Of a stretch of 64,000 nucleotides of DNA, positions 27,078 through 35,307 are shown one piece after another. The notes beneath the pieces are model-generated. The model did not search any database. It had not been told where the DNA came from and worked only from the letters and a program-made list of their open reading frames with translations. Location: contig NZ_LT607660.1 of assembly GCF_900095265.1 (NCBI RefSeq), positions 167,181 to 231,180 on the forward strand. The letters run 5' to 3'. This stretch comes from Janthinobacterium sp. UMAB-56. Its GTDB lineage: Bacteria > Pseudomonadota > Gammaproteobacteria > Burkholderiales > Burkholderiaceae_D. Each line of letters opens with the position of its first letter. Within the stretch, counting starts at the first letter, position 1. The position numbers and the translations under genes are program-made.

Positions 27078-27716
27078 TCAGACGTAAGGCGTACCCGCCA
27101 ATGCCGCATTCAGGCCGACGTGTCCCTGGTCCACCAGGGACAGGAAGCAGGCCTTGGCTTGCTGCGCGTCGCCATCGCGGCGAAAGGCGCGGTGCGCTTC
27201 GATGAGGGCGGTGCTCCAGGTGGCCAGCAGCAGGCTGGCCGCCAGTGGGGCCAGGGGATCGTGCGCGTCGCGCCCGCTGCACTCGGTCAGCGCTTGTGCC
27301 ACCACTTGCGCCAGCTCGTCGCGTATTGCCCGCGCGCGCGCTTTCAGGGTATCGCTGACTTCGATGGTGGCAATGAAACCCTGGCCGGCGGCGGAAAACG
27401 CGATGTAGGGACTGCCTTCCAGTACCAGACGGTGCGCCAGCAGGCGCAGGGTTTCGATGGGGGCCATGGCGGGGGCGCGCTGGCGCAGCGCCTCACGCAG
27501 CAGCTCGCGTCCCTCTTCCTCGCGGTCGAAGAACATGTCTTCCTTGCGGGGGAAGTGGTTGAACACCGTCATGCGTCCCACGCTGGCGGCCGCCGCGATG
27601 TCGTCCACCGTCACCTGCTCGAAGCCGTGCACGAAGAACAGGCGCGTGGCGGCATTCGAGATGGCTTGCCGGGTAGCAAGGCGTTTGCGGGAGCGGAGGT
27701 CGGAAGGAATCGTCAT
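27078..27716 (-). CDS. TetR-family transcriptional repressor
   Basis: A 212-residue regulator with the TetR helix-turn-helix near the N-terminus (ATRQAISNAATRLFFVHGFEQVTVDDIAAAASVGRMTVFNHFPRKEDMFF) and an all-helical ligand domain. It is divergent from a TCR/Tet-type MFS exporter with 105 bases between start codons. Two near-identical palindromes in that gap are its likely operators, so it should repress both itself and the pump until a drug-like ligand binds. That role is inferred from context. Confidence 0.93.
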   Translation of the reverse strand: MTIPSDLRSRKRLATRQAISNAATRLFFVHGFEQVTVDDIAAAASVGRMTVFNHFPRKEDMFFDREEEGRELLREALRQRAPAMAPIETLRLLAHRLVLEGSPYIAFSAAGQGFIATIEVSDTLKARARAIRDELAQVVAQALTECSGRDAHDPLAPLAASLLLATWSTALIEAHRAFRRDGDAQQAKACFLSLVDQGHVGLNAALAGTPYV

Positions 27717-27737
27717 GTTGCCACGATCATACAGCAG

Positions 27738-27752
27738 ATGTACTGAGTACAG
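27738..27752. promoter_or_regulatory. Operator-like inverted repeat 1 in the tetR/MFS gap
   Basis: ATGTACTGAGTACAG: inverted halves TGTAC/GTACA around TGA. It lies 22 bases upstream of the TetR start and shares an ATGTACTGAGTACA core with the second site. Confidence 0.8.
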
Positions 27753-27790
27753 ATAACGCTTGATGGCGTAACAAGACCAGGTTTAATATT

Positions 27791-27807
27791 TATGTACTGA
27801 GTACATA
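27791..27807. promoter_or_regulatory. Operator-like inverted repeat 2 in the tetR/MFS gap
   Basis: TATGTACTGAGTACATA: a perfect 7+3+7 inverted repeat ending 14 bases before the MFS start codon. A repressor bound here would block transcription of the pump. Confidence 0.85.
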
Positions 27808-27821
27808 TTTAGATCGAGTAT

Positions 27822-29033
27822 ATGAAACAATCCACATCTGCGACAGCGCTGTCTGTCATCTTCGCCACTGTCGTGCTCGATGCCATCGGCATCGGCCTGA
27901 TCTTTCCCATCCTGCCTGCGCTGCTGCGTGACGTCACGCAGGTGGCCAACGTGGCGCCGTATATCGGCATCATGACGGCCCTGTATGCGCTGATGCAGTT
28001 CATCTTTGCGCCGGTGCTGGGCGCGCTGAGCGACCGCCTGGGTCGGCGTCCCGTGCTGCTGCTATCGCTGGCGGGCGCCGCCGTCAATTACCTGTTCCTG
28101 GCGTTTGCGCCCAGCCTGTGGATGCTGCTGCTGGGGCGTGCCATCGCCGGACTGACGAGTGCCAACGTTTCCGTGGCCACCGCTTACATCACCGACATTT
28201 CTCCCGAGGCGAGGCGGGCGCGCCGTTTCGGCTTGCTCAACGCCATGTTCGGCGCCGGCTTCATCATCGGCCCCGTACTCGGTGGCGCACTCGGCGATTA
28301 TGGATTGCGCCTGCCGTTCATGGCGGCGGCCATCTTGAATACAGGCAACCTGCTACTGGCCTGGTATCTGCTGCCAGAGTCACGCACGCCCACTGGCGGA
28401 AAAATCGACCTGGCGGCATTGAACCCCCTGCGCCCCTTGCGCTGGGTTTTCTCACACAAAAGCTTGCTGCCAATCACCGTCATCTTCTTTACCTTCAGTG
28501 CGGCCGGTGAAGTGTATGGCGTGTGCTGGGCGCTGTGGGGCCACGATGCGTTCGAGTGGAACGGGCTGTGGATAGGCCTGTCGCTGGGCGCCTATGGCCT
28601 GTGCCAGGCGCTGGCCCAGGCCTTCTTGCCCGGCCCGGCAGTAAAACTGCTGGGCGAACGCGCCACCATCCTGGCGGGCGTGGCCTGTGCCTGCGCCGCG
28701 CTGCTCGTCATGGCCTTTGCCACGCGTAGCTGGATGATCTTCGCCATCATGCCCGTGTTCGCCCTTGGCGGCATCGGCGCGCCAGCCCTGCAGTCGCTGG
28801 CCACGCGGCAGGTTGCCGATGAGCGCCAAGGCCAGTTCCAGGGCGTGTTGGCCGCGTCCGTTAGCCTGGCGTCCGTGCTGTGCCCGCTGGTGTTTTCCAG
28901 CATTTATTTAGGCGTCAGGGCGCACTGGCCCGGCGCCATCTGGCTGTCCGTGATCGTCGTGTATGCGGCACTCGTGCCGCTCGTGCTGGGCTTGCCGCTG
29001 GCATCGTCCACGCCGGCGTCATCGCGGGGATAG
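27822..29033 (+). CDS. MFS drug exporter, TCR/Tet family
   Basis: A 403-residue twelve-helix major facilitator of the tetracycline-resistance-like group. Motif A is intact (GALSDRLGRRPVLL), as is the TM5 motif region (GAGFIIGPVLGGALGDYG). It exports small molecules by proton antiport; the substrate is unknown and TetA identity is not claimed. It is divergent from the TetR gene with twin operators between. The last 130 bases overlap the 3' end of fadE on the other strand. Confidence 0.9.
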   Translation: MKQSTSATALSVIFATVVLDAIGIGLIFPILPALLRDVTQVANVAPYIGIMTALYALMQFIFAPVLGALSDRLGRRPVLLLSLAGAAVNYLFLAFAPSLWMLLLGRAIAGLTSANVSVATAYITDISPEARRARRFGLLNAMFGAGFIIGPVLGGALGDYGLRLPFMAAAILNTGNLLLAWYLLPESRTPTGGKIDLAALNPLRPLRWVFSHKSLLPITVIFFTFSAAGEVYGVCWALWGHDAFEWNGLWIGLSLGAYGLCQALAQAFLPGPAVKLLGERATILAGVACACAALLVMAFATRSWMIFAIMPVFALGGIGAPALQSLATRQVADERQGQFQGVLAASVSLASVLCPLVFSSIYLGVRAHWPGAIWLSVIVVYAALVPLVLGLPLASSTPASSRG

Positions 29034-31357
29034 GGCGGCGTGGCTTGCGCGGCGACGGGGGCAAAATCGTCGACCTGTATCAAGCCGTCCACCAGACGCG
29101 CATATTCCAGCAAGGTGTTGTGCTCCTGGCAGCTGACCGAGCTTGCTGCCTTGGCCGCAGCCAGCCACTGCTGCATGGCGGACAGGCTTTGCGGCAGGTG
29201 CCTGAGGGCCGCGCCTTCGGGCGTGTCTTTCAGGCGTTTTTCGATGTGCAAGACGTCGGGCAGCAGGGCCAGCGCCCGCTCGGCGCAGGCCACGGGATCG
29301 CCGCCTTGGCTGCCCTCGCTGGCCACATGGCCGTCGGCCAGCAAGCGTTCGCGGTCGGCGCCCGGCGTTTGCAGGGCCAGCGCCACTTCACTGCCAAGTT
29401 CATCCGAGGGCGGACGATGGGGCAGTCCAAAAGGAAAGAGCAAGGTGCGCAGCAGCACGGCCAGGCCGCGCGCGGGGAAATTGTCGAGCACCCCCGTCAA
29501 GCCCTGCTGCGCCTGCACCAGCGCATCTTGCAGCGACCAGTGCACATAGGGCAGGTCGGCCTCGGGCCGGCCATCGTCCTCGTAGCGTTTCAGCACGGAC
29601 GAAGCCAGGTAAAGTTGCGCCAGCACATCGCCCAGCCGGGCAGACAGCCGCTCGCGGCGCTTGAGTTCGCCACCGAGCACGAACATCGACATATCCGTCA
29701 TGACGGCAAAAGCCGTCGACAGCCGCGTCAGGGCGCGGTAGTAGGGCGCCAGTGCGGGCGCGCCGGCATCGGGCACGGTCGCCAGGCGCGCGCCGCCCAG
29801 TCCGTACCACAATCCCCTGGCCAGGTTGCCCAGCACAAAGCCCACGTGGCCAAAGAAGGCCGAGTCGAAATCGCGCACGGCTTTGCGGCCGTCGCTTTCG
29901 CTGACGGCGGCCATTTCCCTCAGTACATACGGGTGTGCGCGGATGGCGCCCTGGCCGAAGATGATCAAGCTGCGCGTGAGGATGTTGGCCCCTTCGACGG
30001 TGATGGCGATGGGAATTTGCTGGTAGGCGCTGGCGAGGAAATTGCCTGGCCCCACGCAGATGCCCTTGCCGCCCAGGATATCCATGCCATCGTTGACGAG
30101 CGCGCGTCCCCGCTCCGTGACATGGTATTTGACGATGGCGGAAATGACGGCCGGCTTTTCGCCCAGGTCGACGGCGTGCGCGGCCAGGGTGCGGGCCGCA
30201 TCCATCAGGTACAGATTGGCGCCCATGCGGGCCAGCGCTTCCTGCACCCCTTCAAATTTGCCGATAGCCATGTTGAACTGGCGCCGCACGGCCGCATACG
30301 CGCCGGTGCCGCGCACGGCCATCTTGCCCATGCCCACGCTGGACGAGGGCAGCGAAATGGCGCGCCCGGCCGCCAGGCATTCCATCAGCATGCGCCATCC
30401 TTTACCCACTTGCGCCTGGCCGCCGATGACCCAGTCGATGGGGATGAAGACATCGTTGCCTGACGTCGGGCCGTTCTGGAACGCGGCGTTCAAGGGATGG
30501 TGGCGGCGGCCGATCACCACGCCATCGTGGCTGGAGGGGATCAGGGCGCAGGTGATGCCGGGGTCATCGTTGTCGGAGAGCAAATGATCGGGGTCGCTGG
30601 TCTGGAATGCCAGCCCCAGCAAGGTTGCCACGGGAGCCAGCGTGATGTAGCGCTTGTTCCAGCTGAGGCGGAAACCCAACGTGGAGCGCCCTTCGTGCAT
30701 GCCCATGCAGACCACGCCCAGGTCGGGAATGGCGGCCGCGTCGGAACCTGCATACGGGCTGGTGAGGGCAAAGCAGGGGATCTCGGTGCCGGAGGCCAAT
30801 CGCGGCAGGTAATAATCTTTTTGTTCTTCGGTGCCGTAGTGCAACAGCAATTCGGCCGGCCCCAGCGAATTGGGCACCATTACGGTCACGGCCAGGGCCG
30901 AGCAGCGGCTGGACAATTTCATGACCACTTGCGAGTGCATGTAGGCGGAGAACTGTTTGCCGCCATATTGTTTCGGGATGATCATGCCGAGGAAGCCCTG
31001 GCTTTTCATGTAGGCCCAGGCTTGCGGTGGTAAGTCGAGTTGCTGCTGCGTTTGCCAGTCATCGACCAGTTCGCACAGCCGCTCGACGTCGTGCTCGAGA
31101 AAGTGGCGTTCCTCGGCAGTGAGCGAGGCGCGGCCATAAGCCAGCAGCCTGGACCAGTCGGGCCGGCCGGAAAACAGGTCCGCATCCCACCAGGTGGTGC
31201 CCGCTTCGAGGGCATCGCGTTCCGTGTCCGACATGCTCGGCAGGATGCGCTTGAACAGGGCCAGCAAGTGTGGCGTAATCAGGGCGCGGCGCACGGGGCC
31301 GGGCGCGAACAGTGCAAGCAGGCCCAGCAGGGCCACCATCAGTATGATCGTCAGCAT
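28904..31357 (-). CDS. fadE: Membrane-associated acyl-CoA dehydrogenase, FadE type
   Basis: An 817-residue acyl-CoA dehydrogenase, close to the 814 of E. coli FadE. It has one N-terminal hydrophobic helix, then the acyl-CoA dehydrogenase core (GFLGMIIPKQYGGKQFSAYMHSQVVMKLSSRC, FALTSPYAGSDAA, GKGICVGPGNFLASAYQQIPIAITVEGANILTRSLIIFGQGAIR) and the DUF1974 C-terminal domain. It catalyses the first step of fatty-acid beta-oxidation with FAD and electron-transfer flavoprotein. Start 31357 has AGGGAGA; the frame is open to 31441. The C-terminal ~43 residues are Ser/Thr/Pro-rich, low complexity and overlap the MFS gene, so they may be a recent extension. Confidence 0.92.
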   Translation of the reverse strand: MLTIILMVALLGLLALFAPGPVRRALITPHLLALFKRILPSMSDTERDALEAGTTWWDADLFSGRPDWSRLLAYGRASLTAEERHFLEHDVERLCELVDDWQTQQQLDLPPQAWAYMKSQGFLGMIIPKQYGGKQFSAYMHSQVVMKLSSRCSALAVTVMVPNSLGPAELLLHYGTEEQKDYYLPRLASGTEIPCFALTSPYAGSDAAAIPDLGVVCMGMHEGRSTLGFRLSWNKRYITLAPVATLLGLAFQTSDPDHLLSDNDDPGITCALIPSSHDGVVIGRRHHPLNAAFQNGPTSGNDVFIPIDWVIGGQAQVGKGWRMLMECLAAGRAISLPSSSVGMGKMAVRGTGAYAAVRRQFNMAIGKFEGVQEALARMGANLYLMDAARTLAAHAVDLGEKPAVISAIVKYHVTERGRALVNDGMDILGGKGICVGPGNFLASAYQQIPIAITVEGANILTRSLIIFGQGAIRAHPYVLREMAAVSESDGRKAVRDFDSAFFGHVGFVLGNLARGLWYGLGGARLATVPDAGAPALAPYYRALTRLSTAFAVMTDMSMFVLGGELKRRERLSARLGDVLAQLYLASSVLKRYEDDGRPEADLPYVHWSLQDALVQAQQGLTGVLDNFPARGLAVLLRTLLFPFGLPHRPPSDELGSEVALALQTPGADRERLLADGHVASEGSQGGDPVACAERALALLPDVLHIEKRLKDTPEGAALRHLPQSLSAMQQWLAAAKAASSVSCQEHNTLLEYARLVDGLIQVDDFAPVAAQATPPYPRDDAGVDDASGKPSTSGTSAAYTTITDSQMAPGQCALTPK

Positions 31358-31429
31358 GCGATATCTCCCTGTGTAATAAGTACAGGGTAGACCATTATGG
31401 CTGATGTTACTGTGCGGTACAGCGCATAC

Positions 31430-31459
31430 CCACAACGCCAACCGGAGGGGGCGTTGTGG
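31430..31459 (-). terminator. Hairpin downstream of the collagen-like lipoprotein gene
   Basis: A 10-bp stem, CCACAACGCC (31430-31439) with GGCGTTGTGG (31450-31459), lies just past the minus-strand stop at 31478. There is no T-run, so it may act with Rho or only protect the 3' end. Confidence 0.4.
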
Positions 31460-31477
31460 TATCCGGCGTGTAGCGGT

Positions 31478-31810
31478 TTAACGTTGTGGAACGACGATTA
31501 CCGTGTCGCCCGTGTCGCCAGTTTTGCCCTTGGCGCCGTCATCGCCCTTGGCGCCATCGTTGCCTTGTGCACCGGTAGCGCCCTTGGCACCGTCGTATCC
31601 GGCAGCACCGCTGTCACCGGTCTGGCCCGTGGCGCCGGTGGCACCCATCGCGCCGGCAGGGGCTTCAGCACCCGTGGCACCCGTAGCGCCGGCAGGACCA
31701 GGTGCGCCGACCGGGCCGGGGACGACTTGCACGACGGCAGGCGCTTCGCGCTGGCAAGCGCTCAAGGCGAGGGTAGAGGCGAGCGCAAGCAATATCAGGG
31801 TAGTTTTCAT
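31478..31810 (-). CDS. Collagen-like (Gly-X-Y repeat) lipoprotein
   Basis: A 110-residue protein. Residues 1-18 are a lipoprotein signal ending in LALSAC, with Cys19 the lipid anchor. A short spacer ([11 protein letters not shown]) precedes about 23 Gly-X-Y triplets (about 32-102), rich in GAT, GAK and GDD and with one interruption around EAPAG, then a short tail VIVVPQR. Such sequences form collagen-like triple helices in bacterial surface proteins. The function here is unknown; a trimeric outer-membrane stalk or spacer is an inference. ATG 31810 has AAGGAT; the open frame to 32089 lacks a signal. Confidence 0.85.
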   Translation of the reverse strand: MKTTLILLALASTLALSACQREAPAVVQVVPGPVGAPGPAGATGATGAEAPAGAMGATGATGQTGDSGAAGYDGAKGATGAQGNDGAKGDDGAKGKTGDTGDTVIVVPQR

Positions 31811-32050
31811 GATGCATCCTTTGGCAGTGTGCGCCGTTATGTACGGAACGGCTCGACGGCGTCGGGCGCAGGTTTCGCATGGCGGTGAGGCGGGGAGAGC
31901 GGACCGTGCGCCGCGTCTGCCGTGTCGCGCAGGACGCTGGCGGCGGGATGGGAAGCGATGGTCTGCTTGCAGCATGTGCTCTTGCGCGGCCGCAGTCCGT
32001 ACGTTTTCGTACATAGCGGCGGGATGGAAGGTTTTTGCTCGGTGCTGCTC

Positions 32051-32103
32051 AATTCTTGGTGCCCGGGTGGTATCGAACCACCGATACAAGGATTTTCAAT
32101 TCC
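32051..32103 (-). repeat. Degenerate 3' part of tRNA-Phe (relic attachment site)
   Basis: About 45 of the first 50 bases match the 3' half of the intact tRNA-Phe at 33813-33888 in the same orientation: anticodon loop with GAA, variable loop, T-arm GGTGG-TTCGATA-CCACC, acceptor 3' strand and CCA, plus the AATTC just outside. The 5' half (D-arm) is missing. The position, 1.7 kb on the 3' side of the intact gene, is where a displaced tRNA 3' end is left by integration. Confidence 0.75.
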
Positions 32104-32493
32104 GATGCTGGTCGATATCAAATAAATCACACTTTTATTTATCTTCGAGATAATTCCTGAAAATCAACATGGTGCAATCAATCTGGTATCCCAGAGTACG
32201 GTACGTGCACATCAAACCATAGTTGATCAAGGGCAACGATCTCTCATTCTGGTCATCGGCTGCCGCACAAAAGGAAGACACTATCTACTGAGCAGTCCGA
32301 GTGCCTCTTCGAAACGAACGTCAACTTCGACGGCGTTTGCCCCTGATATCGATGGTACGAACGACCTCTAGCATCGGGAACTCTACCGTGGATATCCCGA
32401 TCGTCGGCCGAAGGGTTCGGCCCGCATTTCAAGGCAGCGACTTTCCATCTAAATGGTTTTGAAGAAATTTTTTCTGATAAAGGTCATTCAACC

Positions 32494-33624
32494 ATGAAAT
32501 TCTATTTTTTGACATGTCTGTTGACACTCGCACTTGCCTCCGAAGCTGCTATGTCGTCCCCGACATTAGACGAAGTCAACGCGGCATATGAGGCGAAAGA
32601 TTACGCTGCGTCTTTAACGGGCTACGCGAAACTCGCTGCGGATGGTAATGCGGTGGCGCAGAACAAGTTGGGCGAGATGTACGCCAACGGCGTGGGTACT
32701 TCAAAAGATGAGCAACGGGCGGTTTCATGGTATCGAAAAGCTGCGGAGCAGGGCTTGGCCGATGCGCAGCAGAACCTGGCCGTAATGTACGGCAAAGGCA
32801 AGGGAGTCCCCCAGGATTGGCAACAGGCTCTGGCTTGGCATCGCAAGGCGGCAGAGCAGGGCTACGCTCTCGCACAGTTTTTCATGGGAGGGATGTACGA
32901 ATTCGGACATGGGGTTTCCAAGGATCCAGTACAAGCTATCAGTTGGTACCGCAGAGCGGCCGATGATGGGTTTGCTCGTGCGCAATATCGTATGGGAACG
33001 GCAGCGGCAGACGGGTGGGGCATGCCTGAGGACGGACAGCAGGCGGTGACCTGGTATCGCAAGGCTGCTGAACAAGGGCATGCCAACGCACAGCTTGAAT
33101 TGGGCTTAACGTTCGCCAGTGGGGATGGTGTCCCGAAAGATGAGCAGCAAGCTGTGAGCTGGTATCGAAAAGCGGCGGCGCAGGGGAGTTCGCGTGGACA
33201 GTTCAGTTTGGCATTGGCTTATGTCAACGGTACAGGGGTCCCGCGTGACGAAGAGGAAGCCTCGACCTGGTATCGGAAGGCTGCGGAGCAAGGCTACGTC
33301 GACGCGCAATACAATCTGGGAGTGCTGTATGCCAGCAGTCGCGGGCCTATCAAGGATGAGAAGCAAGCGGTTAAATGGTATCGCCGAGCGGCGGATCAAG
33401 GTGATGCTGGTGCGCAGTACAATTTGAGCTTGATGTACCTTTACGGCAGAGGCGTCCCGCAGGATATTCAGCAAGCTTATTTCTGGTGCCTGTTATCTAG
33501 CTTCAGAGGCCATAAAGCCGCAACGCTATCCAGGCTACTTGCTTCCTTTGACAGCAATGAGACAGATGCGGCGCATGAAAAAATGTTTGCAAAGGTTAAG
33601 GCATGGGTGCCAAGAACTGAATAG
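32494..33624 (+). CDS. SEL1-like repeat exported protein
   Basis: A 376-residue protein with a signal peptide (about 1-19) and eight 36-residue SEL1 (TPR-like) repeats. Each has the pattern A-Q-x-x-L-G-x-x-Y-x-x-G-x-G-V-x-x-D-x-x-Q-A-x-x-W-Y-R-K-A-A-E-Q-G. The repeats make a curved solenoid for protein binding; in bacteria these proteins often act in the periplasm in envelope stress, virulence or exopolysaccharide pathways. Base composition is lower in GC and codon use differs from neighbours. It sits alone between two tRNA-Phe sequences, so it was probably acquired. Confidence 0.9.
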   Translation: MKFYFLTCLLTLALASEAAMSSPTLDEVNAAYEAKDYAASLTGYAKLAADGNAVAQNKLGEMYANGVGTSKDEQRAVSWYRKAAEQGLADAQQNLAVMYGKGKGVPQDWQQALAWHRKAAEQGYALAQFFMGGMYEFGHGVSKDPVQAISWYRRAADDGFARAQYRMGTAAADGWGMPEDGQQAVTWYRKAAEQGHANAQLELGLTFASGDGVPKDEQQAVSWYRKAAAQGSSRGQFSLALAYVNGTGVPRDEEEASTWYRKAAEQGYVDAQYNLGVLYASSRGPIKDEKQAVKWYRRAADQGDAGAQYNLSLMYLYGRGVPQDIQQAYFWCLLSSFRGHKAATLSRLLASFDSNETDAAHEKMFAKVKAWVPRTE

Positions 33625-33760
33625 TCCTACGCCCTGATCTCAGGCGGTCGTGCTCGGCATGGTGGAGTATATTGACGCTGAGCAACAAGCGGAGCCGCCA
33701 GAAGTACGGTGGCCTACCGGGCATCATAGATGGACCGGGGCACAGATTTTTTGAGCCTGT

Positions 33761-33788
33761 AAACAAAAAAGCCAACCCTAAGGTTGGC
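33761..33788 (-). terminator. Rho-independent terminator of tRNA-Phe
   Basis: On the minus strand a GCCAACC/GGTTGGC stem (33771-33788) is followed by TTTTTTGTTT. It lies 24 bases past the tRNA 3' end. Confidence 0.85.
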
Positions 33789-33812
33789 TTCTTGATATTT
33801 TTTCTGAATTCT

Positions 33813-33888
33813 TGGTGGCCCGGGGCGGAATCGAACCACCGACACAAGGATTTTCAATCCTCTGCTCTACCGACTGAGCTACCAGGCC
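33813..33888 (-). tRNA. tRNA-Phe (anticodon GAA)
   Basis: A 76-base cloverleaf read on the minus strand: acceptor GGCCTGG, D-arm GCTCAGTCGGTAGAGC, anticodon loop TTGAAAA with GAA, T-arm GGTGG-TTCGATT-CCGCC and an encoded CCA. It is identical over its full length to the second copy at 43625-43700. Confidence 0.97.
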
Positions 33889-33898
33889 AAGGCGGCGA

Positions 33899-33904
33899 AT
33901 TATA
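33899..33904 (-). promoter_or_regulatory. -10 box of tRNA-Phe copy 1
   Basis: On the minus strand CTGCTATAATTCGCC contains a consensus TATAAT ten bases before the tRNA 5' end. The same stretch is conserved upstream of copy 2. No good -35 element is seen here. Confidence 0.75.
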
Positions 33905-34005
33905 GCAGAAAGACTTTCTACCTGACCAGAGCTAGCTGTGTTCAAATGCAACAGATGGCTAAAACATGGTGTTTTGGCATCGATATGTGACATGAGGATG
34001 CGACG

Positions 34006-34776
34006 ATGCAACGACGTTGTGGAGTGCAAGGCCTGGCGGTGGTGGGCTTGTTCAGTTTGTTTTGCGGTACGGCGCGGGCCGACGGGCTGGCCGATTTGAC
34101 TGCGGCGCTGGTGCGCTTGCAGGGGCAGATGCCTATCAAGGCGCAGGTCGAATCGAAAACTTGGCGCCGCGAGGGCGAGGGCAAGGCGGCGGAAGAAGAT
34201 AGCGGCCAGGCCATGGTGGCTGTCGAGGGCGGGCCTGCGGGCTTGCAGGTGCTCTACGGTAAAGACTTGCTGGCGAAAGTGGAAGCCGAGCAGCGCGCCA
34301 AGGTAAAGGATCCGAAGGTCAAGACGCCGACCGGCTTTGCGCTGGGGGAAATGAAGGCGACGGAGTTGCGTTCCATGGTGTCGGCAGCGGACGCCCTGTC
34401 GCGCGAGATCGACGAGGCGGTGTTCAGCGGCGAAAAGCTCGACAGCTATAAAGGCAAGCCGGCACGGCTGCTGAGTTTTACCCTGTCGCTGGACAAGGTG
34501 TCTGAGAAAGACCGCAAGTATGTGAAGAAGTTCGAAGGCGGGATCGAGGTGTGGCTCGCCGCCGATGGCACGCCGCTGGCCAGCCATTTTCATTTTGACG
34601 TGAGCGGGCGCGCCTTTGTCGTCGTCAGCTTCACGCAAAAAACGGACGAGACACGCCAGTATGGCGTCAGTGGCGACCGTTTATTGTTGCTGCGTAAGGA
34701 AAGCCGGAACACCACCTCGGGCGCGGGCGAGAAGGTAGACAGCAAGATCGTCAAGACCTTGCAGCTACAGTCCTGA
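34006..34776 (+). CDS. Exported protein of unknown function
   Basis: A 256-residue protein with a signal peptide (about 1-25, cleavage at ARA-D). The mature part is charged and shows a repeated Lys/Glu-rich surface; it carries short blocks such as LTAALVRLQGQMPIKAQVESKTW and GIEVWLAADGTPLASHFHFDVSG, suggesting a periplasmic beta-rich domain. I do not recognise a family. It is monocistronic, between tRNA-Phe and a convergent lipoprotein gene. Confidence 0.7.
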   Translation: MQRRCGVQGLAVVGLFSLFCGTARADGLADLTAALVRLQGQMPIKAQVESKTWRREGEGKAAEEDSGQAMVAVEGGPAGLQVLYGKDLLAKVEAEQRAKVKDPKVKTPTGFALGEMKATELRSMVSAADALSREIDEAVFSGEKLDSYKGKPARLLSFTLSLDKVSEKDRKYVKKFEGGIEVWLAADGTPLASHFHFDVSGRAFVVVSFTQKTDETRQYGVSGDRLLLLRKESRNTTSGAGEKVDSKIVKTLQLQS

Positions 34777-34796
34777 CTGGTTGCCGAATCACTCAG

Positions 34797-35225
34797 TTAC
34801 ATGGCGTTGCTGCCGCCCAGGCCGCTTTTTTGCAGCACGCAGCGTCCCGCTTGGCAAGTGGCGCCCGGGTCCGTGACGATGGAGCAAGTCGACATCATGC
34901 CGTCTGCCTGCTGCTGCTTGCGGCTTGCCTCGGCTTGCGCCTGGGCCAGTGCCTTGAGTTTCTTGCCGTCATAGTCCTTGCTGGACCAGGCCAGGTAGCG
35001 CTCGGGGCCGCCGCAGGCCTTGGCGCCGATGGCGATGGTCTTGCATTGCTGGGTGGAATCGCAGGCGGCGGCGCCCACTTCCGCCTGGATTTGCGCCAGC
35101 AAGCCGGCATTGCCGGGGGCGGGCGGCGCATCGTGCGTGGGGGCGCTGCCGCAGGCGCTGGCGGTCAGCAGCAGGAAGCTGGCGCACGCGGCGCGCAGCA
35201 GGGCGGAGTAGTTTGGCGTTTGCAT
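34797..35225 (-). CDS. Small Cys-containing lipoprotein, function unknown
   Basis: A 142-residue protein with a lipoprotein signal (LLLTASAC, lipid Cys at residue 25). The mature domain has six further Cys (AACDSTQQCKTIAIGAKACGG, STCSIVTDPGATCQAGRCVL), likely three disulfides in the periplasm. The pattern CDS-x-x-QC-x-x-IAIG-x-x-ACGGP-x-x-YLAWS is shared by many small proteobacterial lipoproteins of unknown role. ATG 35225 opens directly into the signal. Confidence 0.75.
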   Translation of the reverse strand: MQTPNYSALLRAACASFLLLTASACGSAPTHDAPPAPGNAGLLAQIQAEVGAAACDSTQQCKTIAIGAKACGGPERYLAWSSKDYDGKKLKALAQAQAEASRKQQQADGMMSTCSIVTDPGATCQAGRCVLQKSGLGGSNAM

Positions 35226-35307
35226 GCTCTCATCATGTGCCACGCTTGCGTAAATGGCAAGCGCGATTCGCGTGCCGGTAAATCCTGCCGCCAGCGGGCA
35301 TCGTGGC

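Larger units (their letters stand above)
32104..33812. mobile_element. Small low-GC island relic at tRNA-Phe
   Basis: The segment lies between the tRNA-Phe 3' fragment and the intact tRNA-Phe, the arrangement made by integrases that target tRNA 3' ends. It is visibly poorer in GC than the flanks and holds one clear gene, the SEL1-repeat protein. No integrase is present. The 32120-32493 stretch has no intact gene. On its minus strand, two short open stretches in different frames (around 32290-32400) look like a decayed coding fragment that I cannot identify. This is interpretation from structure, not a recognised element. Confidence 0.55.

Noticed and set aside
31500..31720. Short-period repeats that could be taken for a CRISPR or VNTR array
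   Set aside because: The repeats are in-frame Gly-X-Y codons of the collagen-like lipoprotein, with no spacers.
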